From Clostridia bacterium (GTDB taxonomy: Bacteria; Bacillota; Clostridia; Oscillospirales; CAG-272): a stretch of 35,683 bases of DNA. Location: positions 1 to 35,683 of the forward strand of contig JAFPWV010000016.1 of the NCBI GenBank assembly GCA_017412675.1, read 5' to 3'. The position numbers and the translations under genes were made by a program. Shown piece after piece: positions 26,006-33,181 of this stretch (positions within the stretch are counted from its first letter, which is position 1; the number at the start of each line of letters is the position of its first letter). The notes under the pieces were generated by a model. It searched no databases. It was not told the origin of the DNA and saw nothing but the letters and a program-made list of their open reading frames with translations.

Positions 26006-26034
26006 ATTATACAAAAAACTCTCCGGAAAGTCAA
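26006..26034 (-). promoter_or_regulatory. promoter of the GH92 operon
   Basis: Minus strand: TTGACT (26034-26029), 17-nt spacer, TATAAT (26011-26006), about 45 nt upstream of the GH92 start codon. Confidence 0.8.
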
Positions 26035-26159
26035 GGGAGGGAGGGCGCGATTCGCGGGGGAATTGAACAGGGAGGCGTGATGACCGCGGAGATTCTCTTC
26101 CCGTCGATTTCAAAGATCGTTTTCCTCACGGCTTTCTCGATCCGGAGGATGGAACGAAC

Positions 26160-26196
26160 AAGACCGAACAGATTTCCGATGAAAATGTCCGGTCTT
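26160..26196. repeat. inverted repeat in the GH92-CDF intergenic region
   Basis: The 323-bp gap between the CDF stop and the GH92 start holds the GH92 promoter and this hairpin: AAGACCGAACA (26160-26170) / TGTCCGGTCTT (26186-26196), 11 bp with one G-T pair. No T-run follows, so it is at best a weak terminator for the CDF gene. I see no gene in the gap; a 76-codon minus-strand frame there lacks a ribosome binding site. Confidence 0.4.
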
Positions 26197-26283
26197 CGTC
26201 GAGTCCGACGGTTATGAGATACCGTTGACCCGTTATTCTTTTTTGGGAGCCCTGCCGTCACCGCGGAGGGGAAAAGCAGCCCG

Positions 26284-27186
26284 TCAGTCGGTTTTCTCCG
26301 CGTTTTCTTCGGGCTCGGCTTCCTCCGGGTTGACGTGGATCATCACGTGCTTCACGTTCGGGAAGTTTTCCTCCACGTTTTTGTGCACCCGTTCTGCGAT
26401 GGCGTGGGCGTCCACGAGGGACATATCCCGCTTCACCGTGATTTCCAAATCCACATAGATCTTGTTTCCGAACTGCCGGGTGTGCAGAAGATCGATCCCC
26501 ACGACGCCGGGCTGTTCCGCGATGAAAGCGCCGATCTGCTTCTCGAAATCGCTGCTGCACGAGGTGTCAAGCATTTTCTCGAGCGCGTCCTTCGTGATGT
26601 CGAACGCGACCTTCAGGATCAGGACGCAGATGATCAGGCCGGCGACGGGGTCCATGATCGGAAAGCCCAGCTTCGCCATTCCGATGCCGATGAAGGAGCC
26701 GACCGAGGAGATCGCATCCGAGCGGTGGTGCCACGCGTCCGCCTTGAACGCCGCCGAATCCAGCTTCTTCGCGTAGTGCATCGTGTACCAGAACATGCCC
26801 TCCTTGACGGCGATGGACACGACTGCCGCGACGAGGGGCAGGGCCGTCGGGATCTCGAGCGTCTCCCCAGAGAGGAGGTTCCGGATGCCCGCGTACCCGA
26901 TCCCGATGCCGGTCCCCGCGAGGATCAGGCCGAGGATCAAAGACGCGACGCATTCCAGCCGCTCGTGGCCGTAGGGATGTTCCGCGTCCGCCCGCCGTTT
27001 GGAAAGCCGCACGCCGATATAGGCGATCAGCGTCGCAAACACGTCCGACAGCGAATGCACGGCGTCCGACACCATCGCGCCGGATTTCCCGAAGATCCCG
27101 GCGAACAGCTTGAACGCCGCCAGAATCACGTTGCCGAATATCCCGACGCGGGACAGTTTTTTGATGATGGCCGTCTGTTCTTTCAT
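26284..27186 (-). CDS. cation diffusion facilitator (CDF) metal exporter
   Basis: A 300-aa inner-membrane proton/metal antiporter with about six spans and a cytoplasmic metal-binding C-terminal domain. The transport-site residues are visible: His44 and Asp48 in DAVHSLSD (TM2) and His153 and Asp157 in HHRSD (TM5), a His/Asp set usual for zinc-type transporters. HPYGHERLE lies in the TM2-TM3 loop. The C-terminus ends in a Glu-rich tail. GGAGG lies just upstream of ATG. Zn, Fe, Mn or Co could be the substrate. It is a single-gene unit between the GH92 operon and the tRNA genes. Confidence 0.88.
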   Translation of the reverse strand: MKEQTAIIKKLSRVGIFGNVILAAFKLFAGIFGKSGAMVSDAVHSLSDVFATLIAYIGVRLSKRRADAEHPYGHERLECVASLILGLILAGTGIGIGYAGIRNLLSGETLEIPTALPLVAAVVSIAVKEGMFWYTMHYAKKLDSAAFKADAWHHRSDAISSVGSFIGIGMAKLGFPIMDPVAGLIICVLILKVAFDITKDALEKMLDTSCSSDFEKQIGAFIAEQPGVVGIDLLHTRQFGNKIYVDLEITVKRDMSLVDAHAIAERVHKNVEENFPNVKHVMIHVNPEEAEPEENAEKTD

Positions 27187-27290
27187 AAGCCCTCCTGAAT
27201 CTCAGAGACGATCCGATGCAGCCGTTCCGGGAATGAAATAACACACCCCCGGAACTTATTCTGTCCCGCAGATGTGCCCTGGCACCTTCC
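27187..27290 (-). promoter_or_regulatory. possible structured leader of the CDF gene
   Basis: In the minus-strand leader two hairpins are visible: GTGCC/GGCAC around 27274-27285 and GTTCCGGG/CCCGGAAC (27255-27248 with 27231-27224). The second lies about 40 nt before the start codon. I cannot assign a riboswitch class, and I found no clear promoter. The rest of 27290-27425 shows nothing else. Confidence 0.3.
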
Positions 27291-27425
27291 GCTGCCGTTT
27301 TCACGACCCGGCTACATCCCGTCCCTCTTCGGGAAGGCATTGCCTGCTCAGTTTGTACTGTAGATCGCACATAAGTGTTTTGCAGTGCAAAGAGATTGCT
27401 GCGCTATGGAAAAAAGAAAATACTG

Positions 27426-27453
27426 AGAAAAAGGAACTCACAGGGAGTTCCTT
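27426..27453 (-). terminator. terminator after the tRNA genes
   Basis: Minus strand: AAGGAACTC, a 5-nt loop, GAGTTCCTT followed by a T-run; it ends transcription of the tRNA-Lys/tRNA-Ala unit 8 nt after tRNA-Ala. Confidence 0.8.
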
Positions 27454-27460
27454 CTTTCCA

Positions 27461-27533
27461 TGGAGCATACGAGACTCGAACTCGTGACCCCAACACTGCC
27501 AGTGTTGTGCGCTCCCAACTGCGCTAATGCCCC
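27461..27533 (-). tRNA. tRNA-Ala (anticodon GGC)
   Basis: A 73-nt cloverleaf with acceptor GGGGCAT/ATGCTCC, D stem GCGC/GCGC, anticodon stem CAACA/TGTTG with loop CTGGCAG (anticodon GGC), T stem ACGAG/CTCGT with loop TTCGAGT and discriminator A. The G3-U70 pair, the alanine identity element, is present. CCA is not encoded. Confidence 0.96.
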
Positions 27534-27539
27534 GGGTTT

Positions 27540-27649
27540 GGAAAGGGCCGTTTCGCTTGCACCTTCAGGGACTCGAACCCTGGACCCACTGATTAAGAGT
27601 CAGTTGCTCTACCAACTGAGCTAAAGGTGCGTAAGGAAACGGCCTTTCC
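27540..27649. repeat. inverted repeat flanking tRNA-Lys
   Basis: GGAAAGGGCCGTTTC (27540-27554) and GGAAACGGCCTTTCC (27635-27649) are near-perfect reverse complements lying 3-4 nt outside the two ends of tRNA-Lys. In the precursor RNA they would extend the acceptor stem. Confidence 0.6.
27558..27630 (-). tRNA. tRNA-Lys (anticodon CTT)
   Basis: A 73-nt cloverleaf: acceptor GCACCTT/AAGGTGC, D stem GCTC/GAGC, anticodon stem ACTGA/TCAGT with loop CTCTTAA (anticodon CTT), T stem CAGGG/CCCTG with loop TTCGAGT, discriminator A. CCA is not encoded. It is the first gene of the pair and is flanked by an inverted repeat. Confidence 0.96.
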
Positions 27650-27655
27650 GTTTTA

Positions 27656-27693
27656 CTCCCCCTGCGCTTGCGCGGCTGGACATTGAACCAGTG
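27656..27693 (-). pseudogene. degenerate 3' fragment of tRNA-Asn (copy 1)
   Basis: It shares the TTTTACTCCCCCT acceptor end and a T-arm-like CTGGACATTGAACCAG with copy 2, but a GC-rich insertion (27664-27675) separates them and the T loop has an extra base. It cannot fold as a tRNA and looks like an older remnant at the same integration site. Confidence 0.5.
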
Positions 27694-27713
27694 CGAAGCC
27701 GGAGAAACTTTTA

Positions 27714-27752
27714 CTCCCCCTACTGGACTTGAACCAGTGACCCGCTGTTTAA
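27714..27752 (-). pseudogene. 3' half of tRNA-Asn, probable attachment-site remnant (copy 2)
   Basis: Minus strand: TTAAACAGCGGGTC, T stem ACTGG/CCAGT with loop TTCAAGT, acceptor 3' strand AGGGGGA and discriminator G. The T arm and G73/A72 agree with bacterial tRNA-Asn. Homology stops at the anticodon loop; no 5' half is present. This is the sort of fragment left when an element integrates at a tRNA anticodon loop. It lies exactly where base composition changes and next to a recombinase gene. Confidence 0.65.
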
Positions 27753-27816
27753 TTTAGAGAAGTGCCCATGCGAACCTATAATTAGAGATTGCTTTTTCTG
27801 TGCTGCTAAAGGTGGA

Positions 27817-29412
27817 TTACTTACCGAGGAATCGATAGTTGACGCGGATTTCCTGATGTTCACCCGTGTCATCGCAAATCTTCTGACCTACTGAAATAGA
27901 TCTGACAAGACGGTTCAAGATCTCCTTATCAAGTTCCTCGAGGTCTTCATACTGCTTTGCGGCGTTGATAAACTCTTCAACGCCCTGAAGGGAGTTCTCG
28001 ACATTGCCGAGCTCCTCCTTCAGTTCTGCGAGCCGCGCCTCTGCCCTGCTCTGTTCTGCCTCGCACCGTTCCGACATCTCCCGAAACTTTTTATCGGAAA
28101 GCAGACCGTCCAAATGGTCGTCGTACAGATGGTCGTATTTGTTGGAGAGATCTTCGATCTTCTTGGTGAGGTCCGCGATCACCTGTTCCAACAGTTTCCG
28201 TCCGGCATCATCTTCGGTTCCGATCTTCTGGAGGACGCGCTTTTTGAACTCCTCCTTGTTCTCCTTCACCGCCTGAAGCATTTCCCTCAAATCTGCGAGA
28301 ACAACCTTATAAAGAGTCTCATAGGTGATGTAGTGACTGGAGCAGTAGGATTTTCCTTTCTTGCTGTAGGTCTGACAGATGAAGTAATTGCTCTGGGTCT
28401 TTGCGTTCGTGATACCGAGAGCGTACCCGCAATCTGCGCATTTGACAAGCCCAGCGAAGATGTTGATAAACCCTGTGGATGATACCCTTTTTCTGGATTT
28501 CAACCTTTCGTGCGCATCGTTCCAGAGGGTTTTGGAAATCAGGGGCGGAAATTGGTTTTCAACCACGATCCACTTATCTTCCGGTTGCTTTACGGACTTC
28601 TTATTCTTAAAGGAAGCGATCCGGCGTTTCCCGCTGATGAGGTGTCCGAGATACGTTTCATTGGCAAGAATCTTGCTTACGGTGCAAAGGTTCCATTCGT
28701 AGGGATCCTTGGCATATGTCCGTCCCGATCTTTGCGCCTGATACGCGGCCGGAGTGATAATCTTTCTCTCCGTCAGGACTCTGGCAATCTTGTTGTAGCC
28801 GTAACCATGGTAAGCTGCCATCTCAAACATCCACGTTATTACCCACGCGGTTTGCTCGTCCGGTTCCAGCATATGCTTGTCCGCCTCGGACTTTCTGTAA
28901 CCATACGGAGCCTGCGATCCGATAAACTCGCCGTTCGCTGCCTTCGTGACGAACGCCTGACGGGTCTTTCGGGAACAGTCTGCGGGATAGTATTCGTTGA
29001 AGATATTCTTGATAGGGATCATCAGGTCATAGTCAAGACTGCCCCGGTCGGAGTCTACATCGTCGCCGATGGCGATGAAGCGGATTCCCATATCGGGAAG
29101 AACTACCTGCAGGTAATTTCCCACCTGTAAGTGTTCCCTTCCGAATCTAGAGAGATCCTTTACCACGATGGTGTTGACCAGACCGTTTCCGGCATCCTTC
29201 ATCATCCGCTTGAAGGCGGGACGGTTGAAGTTCGTACCGGTATAGCCATCGTCCTTGTAGAAGTCGAAGACTTCCATGCTATGTTCTCTACAGTAGTCTC
29301 CGAGGATTTTTGTTTGCGTCTCTATGGAGATTGACGTCCCATCCTGGGCATCATCATCGCTGAGGCGGCAGTAGCAAGCTGCTATGGTTCTTCTCTGCTC
29401 TATGGATTTCAT
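27817..29412 (-). CDS. large serine recombinase (TnpX/TndX-like, with DUF4368 end)
   Basis: A 531-aa site-specific recombinase. The N-terminal resolvase domain has the nucleophile Ser18 in YCRLSDDD and the catalytic Arg region VKDLSRFGR; a recombinase domain follows (APYGYRKSE, LTERKI). Then come a zinc ribbon (CADCGYA and CQTY with CSSHYI), a long coiled coil of Lys/Glu/Leu, and a C-terminal LDKEILNRLVRSISVG segment typical of DUF4368. Such enzymes excise and integrate Tn4451-type and related mobilizable elements. Two ATGs are adjacent; 29412 is preferred because AGGAG lies 5 nt before it. Its place beside the tRNA fragments marks the left end of the island. Confidence 0.92.
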   Translation of the reverse strand: MKSIEQRRTIAACYCRLSDDDAQDGTSISIETQTKILGDYCREHSMEVFDFYKDDGYTGTNFNRPAFKRMMKDAGNGLVNTIVVKDLSRFGREHLQVGNYLQVVLPDMGIRFIAIGDDVDSDRGSLDYDLMIPIKNIFNEYYPADCSRKTRQAFVTKAANGEFIGSQAPYGYRKSEADKHMLEPDEQTAWVITWMFEMAAYHGYGYNKIARVLTERKIITPAAYQAQRSGRTYAKDPYEWNLCTVSKILANETYLGHLISGKRRIASFKNKKSVKQPEDKWIVVENQFPPLISKTLWNDAHERLKSRKRVSSTGFINIFAGLVKCADCGYALGITNAKTQSNYFICQTYSKKGKSYCSSHYITYETLYKVVLADLREMLQAVKENKEEFKKRVLQKIGTEDDAGRKLLEQVIADLTKKIEDLSNKYDHLYDDHLDGLLSDKKFREMSERCEAEQSRAEARLAELKEELGNVENSLQGVEEFINAAKQYEDLEELDKEILNRLVRSISVGQKICDDTGEHQEIRVNYRFLGK

Positions 29413-29450
29413 CATAACTCCTATCCGAGCAGAGTGGTTGGGATATACTC

Positions 29451-29478
29451 ATTATACCATCTTTCTGCCCCATGTCAA
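29451..29478 (-). promoter_or_regulatory. promoter of the recombinase gene
   Basis: Minus strand: TTGACA (29478-29473), 16-nt spacer, TATAAT (29456-29451), about 35 nt upstream of the start codon. Confidence 0.8.
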
Positions 29479-29490
29479 GCCTAAGTTCCC

Positions 29491-29694
29491 TTATTCTTCC
29501 TTCTCACCATAGATTCTTTCCCGGGACGGATTATTCCGCTTACGCAAGTCCGCTTTGACTCTTTCAGCGACATAATCTGAGTAAAGATCGATGAGGTCAT
29601 AGTCCCCAAAGCATCGTTCCACAATGTAAACAGTGGTCTGAGTATCCAGCCCGACCTGATCTGCGGTGTATGTTTCACGTCTGAATTCTTCCAT
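29491..29694 (-). CDS. small element protein of unknown function
   Basis: A 67-aa acidic protein starting MEEFRRETYTADQ, with a helical middle (DLIDLYSDYVAERVKADLRK) and a charged tail. I do not recognise a family; small proteins of this kind are common beside recombinases in Clostridial elements. The ATG at 29694 follows AAAGGA with a long spacing; the longer open frame upstream crosses a hairpin and is not favoured. Confidence 0.5.
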   Translation of the reverse strand: MEEFRRETYTADQVGLDTQTTVYIVERCFGDYDLIDLYSDYVAERVKADLRKRNNPSRERIYGEKEE

Positions 29695-29780
29695 TATATG
29701 CAGCAATCCTTTCTGTGTCTGGGGGACAGTTGGTGAGGATCGAGAGGAGCGATCTTTTCCCGTCCACAATTTTACCATAC

Positions 29781-29821
29781 AGAAAAAGCCCTTTGGTATC
29801 CATCCCAAAAAGGCTTTTTCT
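29781..29821 (-). terminator. hairpin terminator between the Rpn remnant and the small element gene
   Basis: AGAAAAAGCC (29821-29812) / GGCTTTTTCT (29790-29781), 10 bp plus partly paired inner bases, with the T tract inside the 3' arm. It could serve both strands. Confidence 0.5.
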
Positions 29822-29927
29822 AATATTGCTCTGTTATGATGAAGCTTGAGTCTGTTTCTGCACAGCAATTCTGTCAGAAAGTCTCATCATTCCTAACACC
29901 TCAAATTGGCGGATAAATCCCGTTTCA

Positions 29928-30229
29928 TTACACGAGATTGTACTTAGAATACAGTTCCTTTCGAATTTCTTCGTTTGAAGCTGCATCCTGTGCCTCCTTT
30001 ACGAGACCTTTCTCAAAAAGAATTGTCATCAGCTTTGCAAGCAAACCTTCACCTTCCGCTCGTCCTTCTCTCCGCCCGTCTTCTTTGAACAGTTCCATCT
30101 GTTCGGCTTCTTTGTATTCTGTCAGTAACATTCCTTTCACCTCCGCTCGGTGTGCCTCCAGAAAAGGCTTGATCACATAATCGTTCGGCATCTCGTCTAT
30201 CGCTTTATCCACCGCGCTGCTTGTGCCGA
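29928..30229 (-). pseudogene. C-terminal fragment of an Rpn/PD-(D/E)XK nuclease gene (copy A)
   Basis: About 94 codons from a GTG at 30212, matching the C-terminal part of the intact gene at 33180-34046 (KAIDEMPNDYVIKPFLEAH, EVKGMLLTEYKEAEQMELF) and then continuing with a different tail (EGEGLLAKLMTILFEKG to KYNLV). Homology upstream runs only about six more codons before the sequence becomes unrelated, so the catalytic part is lost. The reading frame is intact, so a short product is possible. It is the downstream one of two related repeats that flank the AT-rich operon 30361-32347. Confidence 0.8.
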
Positions 30230-30285
30230 TTTTTTGAGATGAAGTATGATTTGACCCTACAAAAGGAATTTATATTAAATGTCCT

Positions 30286-30311
30286 CGTATAGATCATTCG
30301 TATAGATCATT
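30286..30311. repeat. tandem 13-bp direct repeat
   Basis: CGTATAGATCATT occurs twice in a row (30286-30298, 30299-30311) in the short AT-rich gap between the membrane-protein gene and Rpn copy A. Confidence 0.75.
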
Positions 30312-30360
30312 TATTTATATTGGTGTAAGCGTCATAACAATTTATGATAAAACATTCATT

Positions 30361-30870
30361 TTACAACCCAAAATATTGTTTTGTTATCGTTATATATAAT
30401 TTTCTAATTTTTCTGTCACACTTTCGATTAAATTCAGACTGTCTATCGTTATCATATCCTTGTTTATTTAGCCCTTCGCTTAAAAAATCTTCCAATTTCT
30501 GATTTACTTTTTTGAATTTCTTGTAAAACTTATTATTGGAATATTTGAAATAATCAGCATCTTTCCTCATTCTAGTCAACACATCCAATAAGTTGTCTAT
30601 GCCAACTAACTTCTCGTCCTCAAAGACAATCAGTTTTCTTCCGTTTGGAATATCATTATTCAAATAATCCATAAAGTGATTTTTGAAAAATTCATACTCC
30701 AATTCTGTTCTCTGCCTCCTTTTCTGTTCTATCAAAGTTATGACAGAAATCAGTATCGCAATACTAGAAAAACAAAGTGAAGAGATTTCACTAAAATTCA
30801 AATTGGAATGCTCAACACAATTAATACATTCCGCTCGAACAACAGCACTAGCTAATACTGTCCCAAACAT
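30361..30870 (-). CDS. one-pass membrane protein of unknown function (module gene 3)
   Basis: A 169-aa protein: short N-terminal part with two Cys (ECINC), one clear membrane span around residues 30-48 (SSLCFSSIAILISVITLI), then a positively charged stop (EQKRRQR) and a highly charged, helical cytoplasmic domain rich in Lys, Asp and aromatic residues. No family recognised. The ATG at 30870 is preferred over the TTG at 30876 because AGAGGA lies 9 nt before it. It overlaps the end of the STAS-like gene by 23 nt, so it belongs to the same operon. It could be the membrane effector or anchor of the GHKL/STAS pair. Confidence 0.7.
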   Translation of the reverse strand: MFGTVLASAVVRAECINCVEHSNLNFSEISSLCFSSIAILISVITLIEQKRRQRTELEYEFFKNHFMDYLNNDIPNGRKLIVFEDEKLVGIDNLLDVLTRMRKDADYFKYSNNKFYKKFKKVNQKLEDFLSEGLNKQGYDNDRQSEFNRKCDRKIRKLYITITKQYFGL

Positions 30871-31132
30871 AATCAATTATCCTCTTATGTTTTGATTCTA
30901 TTTTAACCTTTTTTTTGATTATTTGTGGTCCGTTGTCCCTCAACCAAGTGGAGAAAAACCCCTGAATGAATGAAGATGTTACATGTGTAATCTGATCCGG
31001 AAACACAATTACTACAGAATCATCTTTATCAGTTATCTTTGGTTTTACCTGCTCGTTAAATGTTCTTTTTCCAAAAGGATTCCCAGCCAAAGCAACCATC
31101 GGTTGTTTGAATTGAAGATTGATTCTAGTCAA
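30848..31132 (-). CDS. STAS-like (DUF4325-type) protein (module gene 2)
   Basis: A 94-aa protein with the STAS-like pattern: an N-terminal strand, GNPFGKRTF helix start, then VVIVFPDQITHVTSSFIQGFFSTWL with the hallmark TSSF (residues 52-55) and a final strand. Proteins of this family commonly lie next to GHKL-type ATPases, like anti-sigma kinase/anti-anti-sigma pairs. The start is a TTG at 31132, supported by AAAGGAG 6 nt upstream; the first internal ATG (31099) would remove the first strand. It starts 3 nt after the stop of the GHKL gene. The usual phosphorylatable Ser position may be one of the two in TSSF. Confidence 0.8.
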   Translation of the reverse strand: MTRINLQFKQPMVALAGNPFGKRTFNEQVKPKITDKDDSVVIVFPDQITHVTSSFIQGFFSTWLRDNGPQIIKKKVKIESKHKRIIDYVWDSIS

Positions 31133-31135
31133 AAT

Positions 31136-32347
31136 TTACTCCTTTTTATACACAAAAGTCAAATTATAAGCAACACCAGGTATATATATAGGGCTTTGCG
31201 AAACAACATGTTGATCAGGAGGATAATCGCGAAAATTATTCTCATGATTAAATCCGATCCATCCTTCTTTGTCGATATCTAAATAGTCTTGTAAAAAGTA
31301 AAGCGCTCTTTTTCCCGACACCATATAACATGTTGATGAATCGGAATAGTCTTCCAATGATTGTATTAGTTTTGTCAATCCAGTTCCTCCCGAAGAGTAG
31401 TCCGCTTCTCGTCCTGATATTTTGTTCTGAAATGATGCAATAGTGAAAAAATCATCTTCTGTGTAGACCTCACCAAAAAAAGACTTGTGTGAACTAAATG
31501 CCCTCGCAACTACCGAGTATCTTTCTTTTGGGAATTTCATATTATAAATCTTTTCTTTTAGCAAGTCCGGCACTATACGTCGCGAAAAGCTAATCACAGA
31601 TACATTAATTCCCTTATAACGGCCCTGTAGGTCAGTTGTCTTCTTATAATCCCCACTTATGTCAACATCAATCAAACAATCCGAGTCATTATGCTCATTT
31701 GCATTGTTGATCAACTCCGTAATAACTTCAGTCATTTTATTAATATATTCATCATCATCAACTGAATTTCGAATTGTTTGAGCGATATCAGAATAAATTA
31801 CAGAACCCAAGCGTCCATCTTCCGACCATTCTTTGGGAACTATTCTACGATAATGCGTAACGCGAGTGTCCATTTCAAATGCCTTTATAAAAGCTGTTAT
31901 ACTATACTTATTGCTGCTAAGATGAGATAGAGGTGTGTAATTGAAACTTTCAGTATGGATTTGGCTTGAAAAGGACATTTGCAAAGATATATTGTAATGA
32001 TAATCAACAATCAATGAATACACGATGCATTCCAATATCTGAATAGTAAGTTTATCAACAGAGTACATCTCTTTGAACCGTAGCGATAATGACATGCCCA
32101 TCTGTCGATATCGATTGTGTAGCTCAGAAATGAATCCAAGTAATTTTCTTATACACCCGAAATCCAGTTGTTCCGAATCGCAGATAAACTCAACCCAACC
32201 CTTATGAATTGGAATTCTCTTTTTATAGTGTAACTCACTGTTTTGACTGATAATTAAACTCGAATTGCTAAGACTTGACGCTAATGTTTCTTTCACTCTC
32301 TGTGTACCTACCACTGATTCCATTGATATAAATTTCCAAACAGCCAT
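31136..32347 (-). CDS. GHKL-fold ATPase, histidine-kinase/anti-sigma type (module gene 1)
   Basis: A protein of about 403 aa. The C-terminal half shows a GHKL (Bergerat) ATP site: N box ELINNANEHN (about 211-220) and glycine-rich lid SSGGTGL (about 318-324). The N-terminal half (about 170 residues) is unassigned and has no membrane span. There is no dimerisation/His phosphorylation domain, so it is not a classical sensor kinase. The start is uncertain: GTG 32359, ATG 32347 or ATG 32323 (the last has a GGAAA about 10 nt upstream); 32347 is reported. First gene of a three-gene AT-rich operon with a STAS-like protein and a membrane protein. Confidence 0.78.
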   Translation of the reverse strand: MAVWKFISMESVVGTQRVKETLASSLSNSSLIISQNSELHYKKRIPIHKGWVEFICDSEQLDFGCIRKLLGFISELHNRYRQMGMSLSLRFKEMYSVDKLTIQILECIVYSLIVDYHYNISLQMSFSSQIHTESFNYTPLSHLSSNKYSITAFIKAFEMDTRVTHYRRIVPKEWSEDGRLGSVIYSDIAQTIRNSVDDDEYINKMTEVITELINNANEHNDSDCLIDVDISGDYKKTTDLQGRYKGINVSVISFSRRIVPDLLKEKIYNMKFPKERYSVVARAFSSHKSFFGEVYTEDDFFTIASFQNKISGREADYSSGGTGLTKLIQSLEDYSDSSTCYMVSGKRALYFLQDYLDIDKEGWIGFNHENNFRDYPPDQHVVSQSPIYIPGVAYNLTFVYKKE

Positions 32348-32801
32348 CCACCTAACCACTTGGTTTTCACACTAACGTGTATAATACATTTTCATCATAC
32401 CCCTGCCTATCCATTATGTTTATCGCAAACATCATATTTCTGTCGATATACCGCATGTATCAATTTATTCAGGCAACGCGACTATTAAACATCATTCGAA
32501 ATGCCGATCCGTCATAAATAATATTTTGAGACGTTTACAGCAGCACCACCATTCAGCTCCACTAAACCTATTCGTGCAAATTCTTTTTCATTCCTATAGT
32601 ACCTTATACTCCCCGCATCTCAGCTCGTCATTCATCTTCTATATGATACTACATCTTTCTGTATCCCAGTAAAAATTTCCATGCTACTGTTACTCTCCTC
32701 TTCTTTGAACATCTTTATCTTTATCGCTAAGATGGTTTTCTTTCACCTTCTGTCACTTGAACGAATAAACCTTACTCTGTATGATACTATCGCCATGATC
32801 A
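32348..32801. other. AT-rich gap with possible decayed coding remnant
   Basis: The gap of about 450 bp upstream of the GHKL gene contains no open frame with a ribosome binding site. On the minus strand a frame of about 31 codons containing RNEKEFARIGLVELNGG and ending NVSKYYL-stop (about 32515-32610) looks protein-like and may be the tail of a lost gene. No clear consensus promoter for the GHKL operon was found. Confidence 0.4.
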
Positions 32802-33181
32802 TTACACAAGATTGTACTTAGAATACAGTTTCCTTCTGATTTCTTCATCTGAAGCAGCTGCCTGCACTTCCTTTACAAGTCCTTTCTCAAATAGAATTGA
32901 CATCAGCTTCGCAAGCAAGCCTTCACCTTCTACGCGCCCTTCTGCTCTTCCTTCTCTCCGTCCGTCTTCCTTGAACAGTTCCATCTGTTCGGCTTTATTG
33001 TACTCAGTCAGGAATATTCCTTTCACCTCTGCTCGGGTGCCTCTAGAAAAGGATTGATCACATAATCGTTCGGCATCTCGTCTATCGCTTTATTCACCGC
33101 GCTGCTCATTCCGGTCTCATCGTGCGATATGTTGTTCTTCCGAACCTCCTCGACCAGCCATGCGTATTCCCGCAGGGGCTT
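32802..33181 (-). pseudogene. frameshifted C-terminal fragment of an Rpn/PD-(D/E)XK nuclease gene (copy B)
   Basis: It begins abruptly at KPLREYAWLVEEVRKNN, directly at the stop codon of the intact gene, continues through KAIDEMPNDYVINPFLEA, then suffers a one-base deletion near 33034 (compared with copy A). It resumes as EVKGIFLTEYNKAEQMELF and ends with the same tail type as copy A (EGEGLLAKLMSILFEKG to KYNLV, with an extra RAEGRVEG repeat). It is a displaced older 3' end of such a gene. Confidence 0.85.

Noticed and set aside
24467..26080. Long plus-strand open frame opposite GH92
   Set aside because: Antisense of a clear GH92 gene, no ribosome binding site, shadow-type composition.
26031..26261. 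76-codon minus-strand frame between GH92 and the CDF gene
   Set aside because: No ribosome binding site, overlaps the GH92 promoter region and a hairpin, and resembles no protein I know.
27187..27290. NiCo riboswitch upstream of the CDF gene
   Set aside because: The conserved interhelical purine motifs of that class are not visible; only two simple hairpins can be supported.
27426..27752. Possible CRISPR-like or tandem-repeat array in the repeat-rich tRNA region
   Set aside because: The repeats are tRNA arms, a terminator and two tRNA-Asn fragments; no regular spacers exist. No CRISPR array was seen anywhere in the window.
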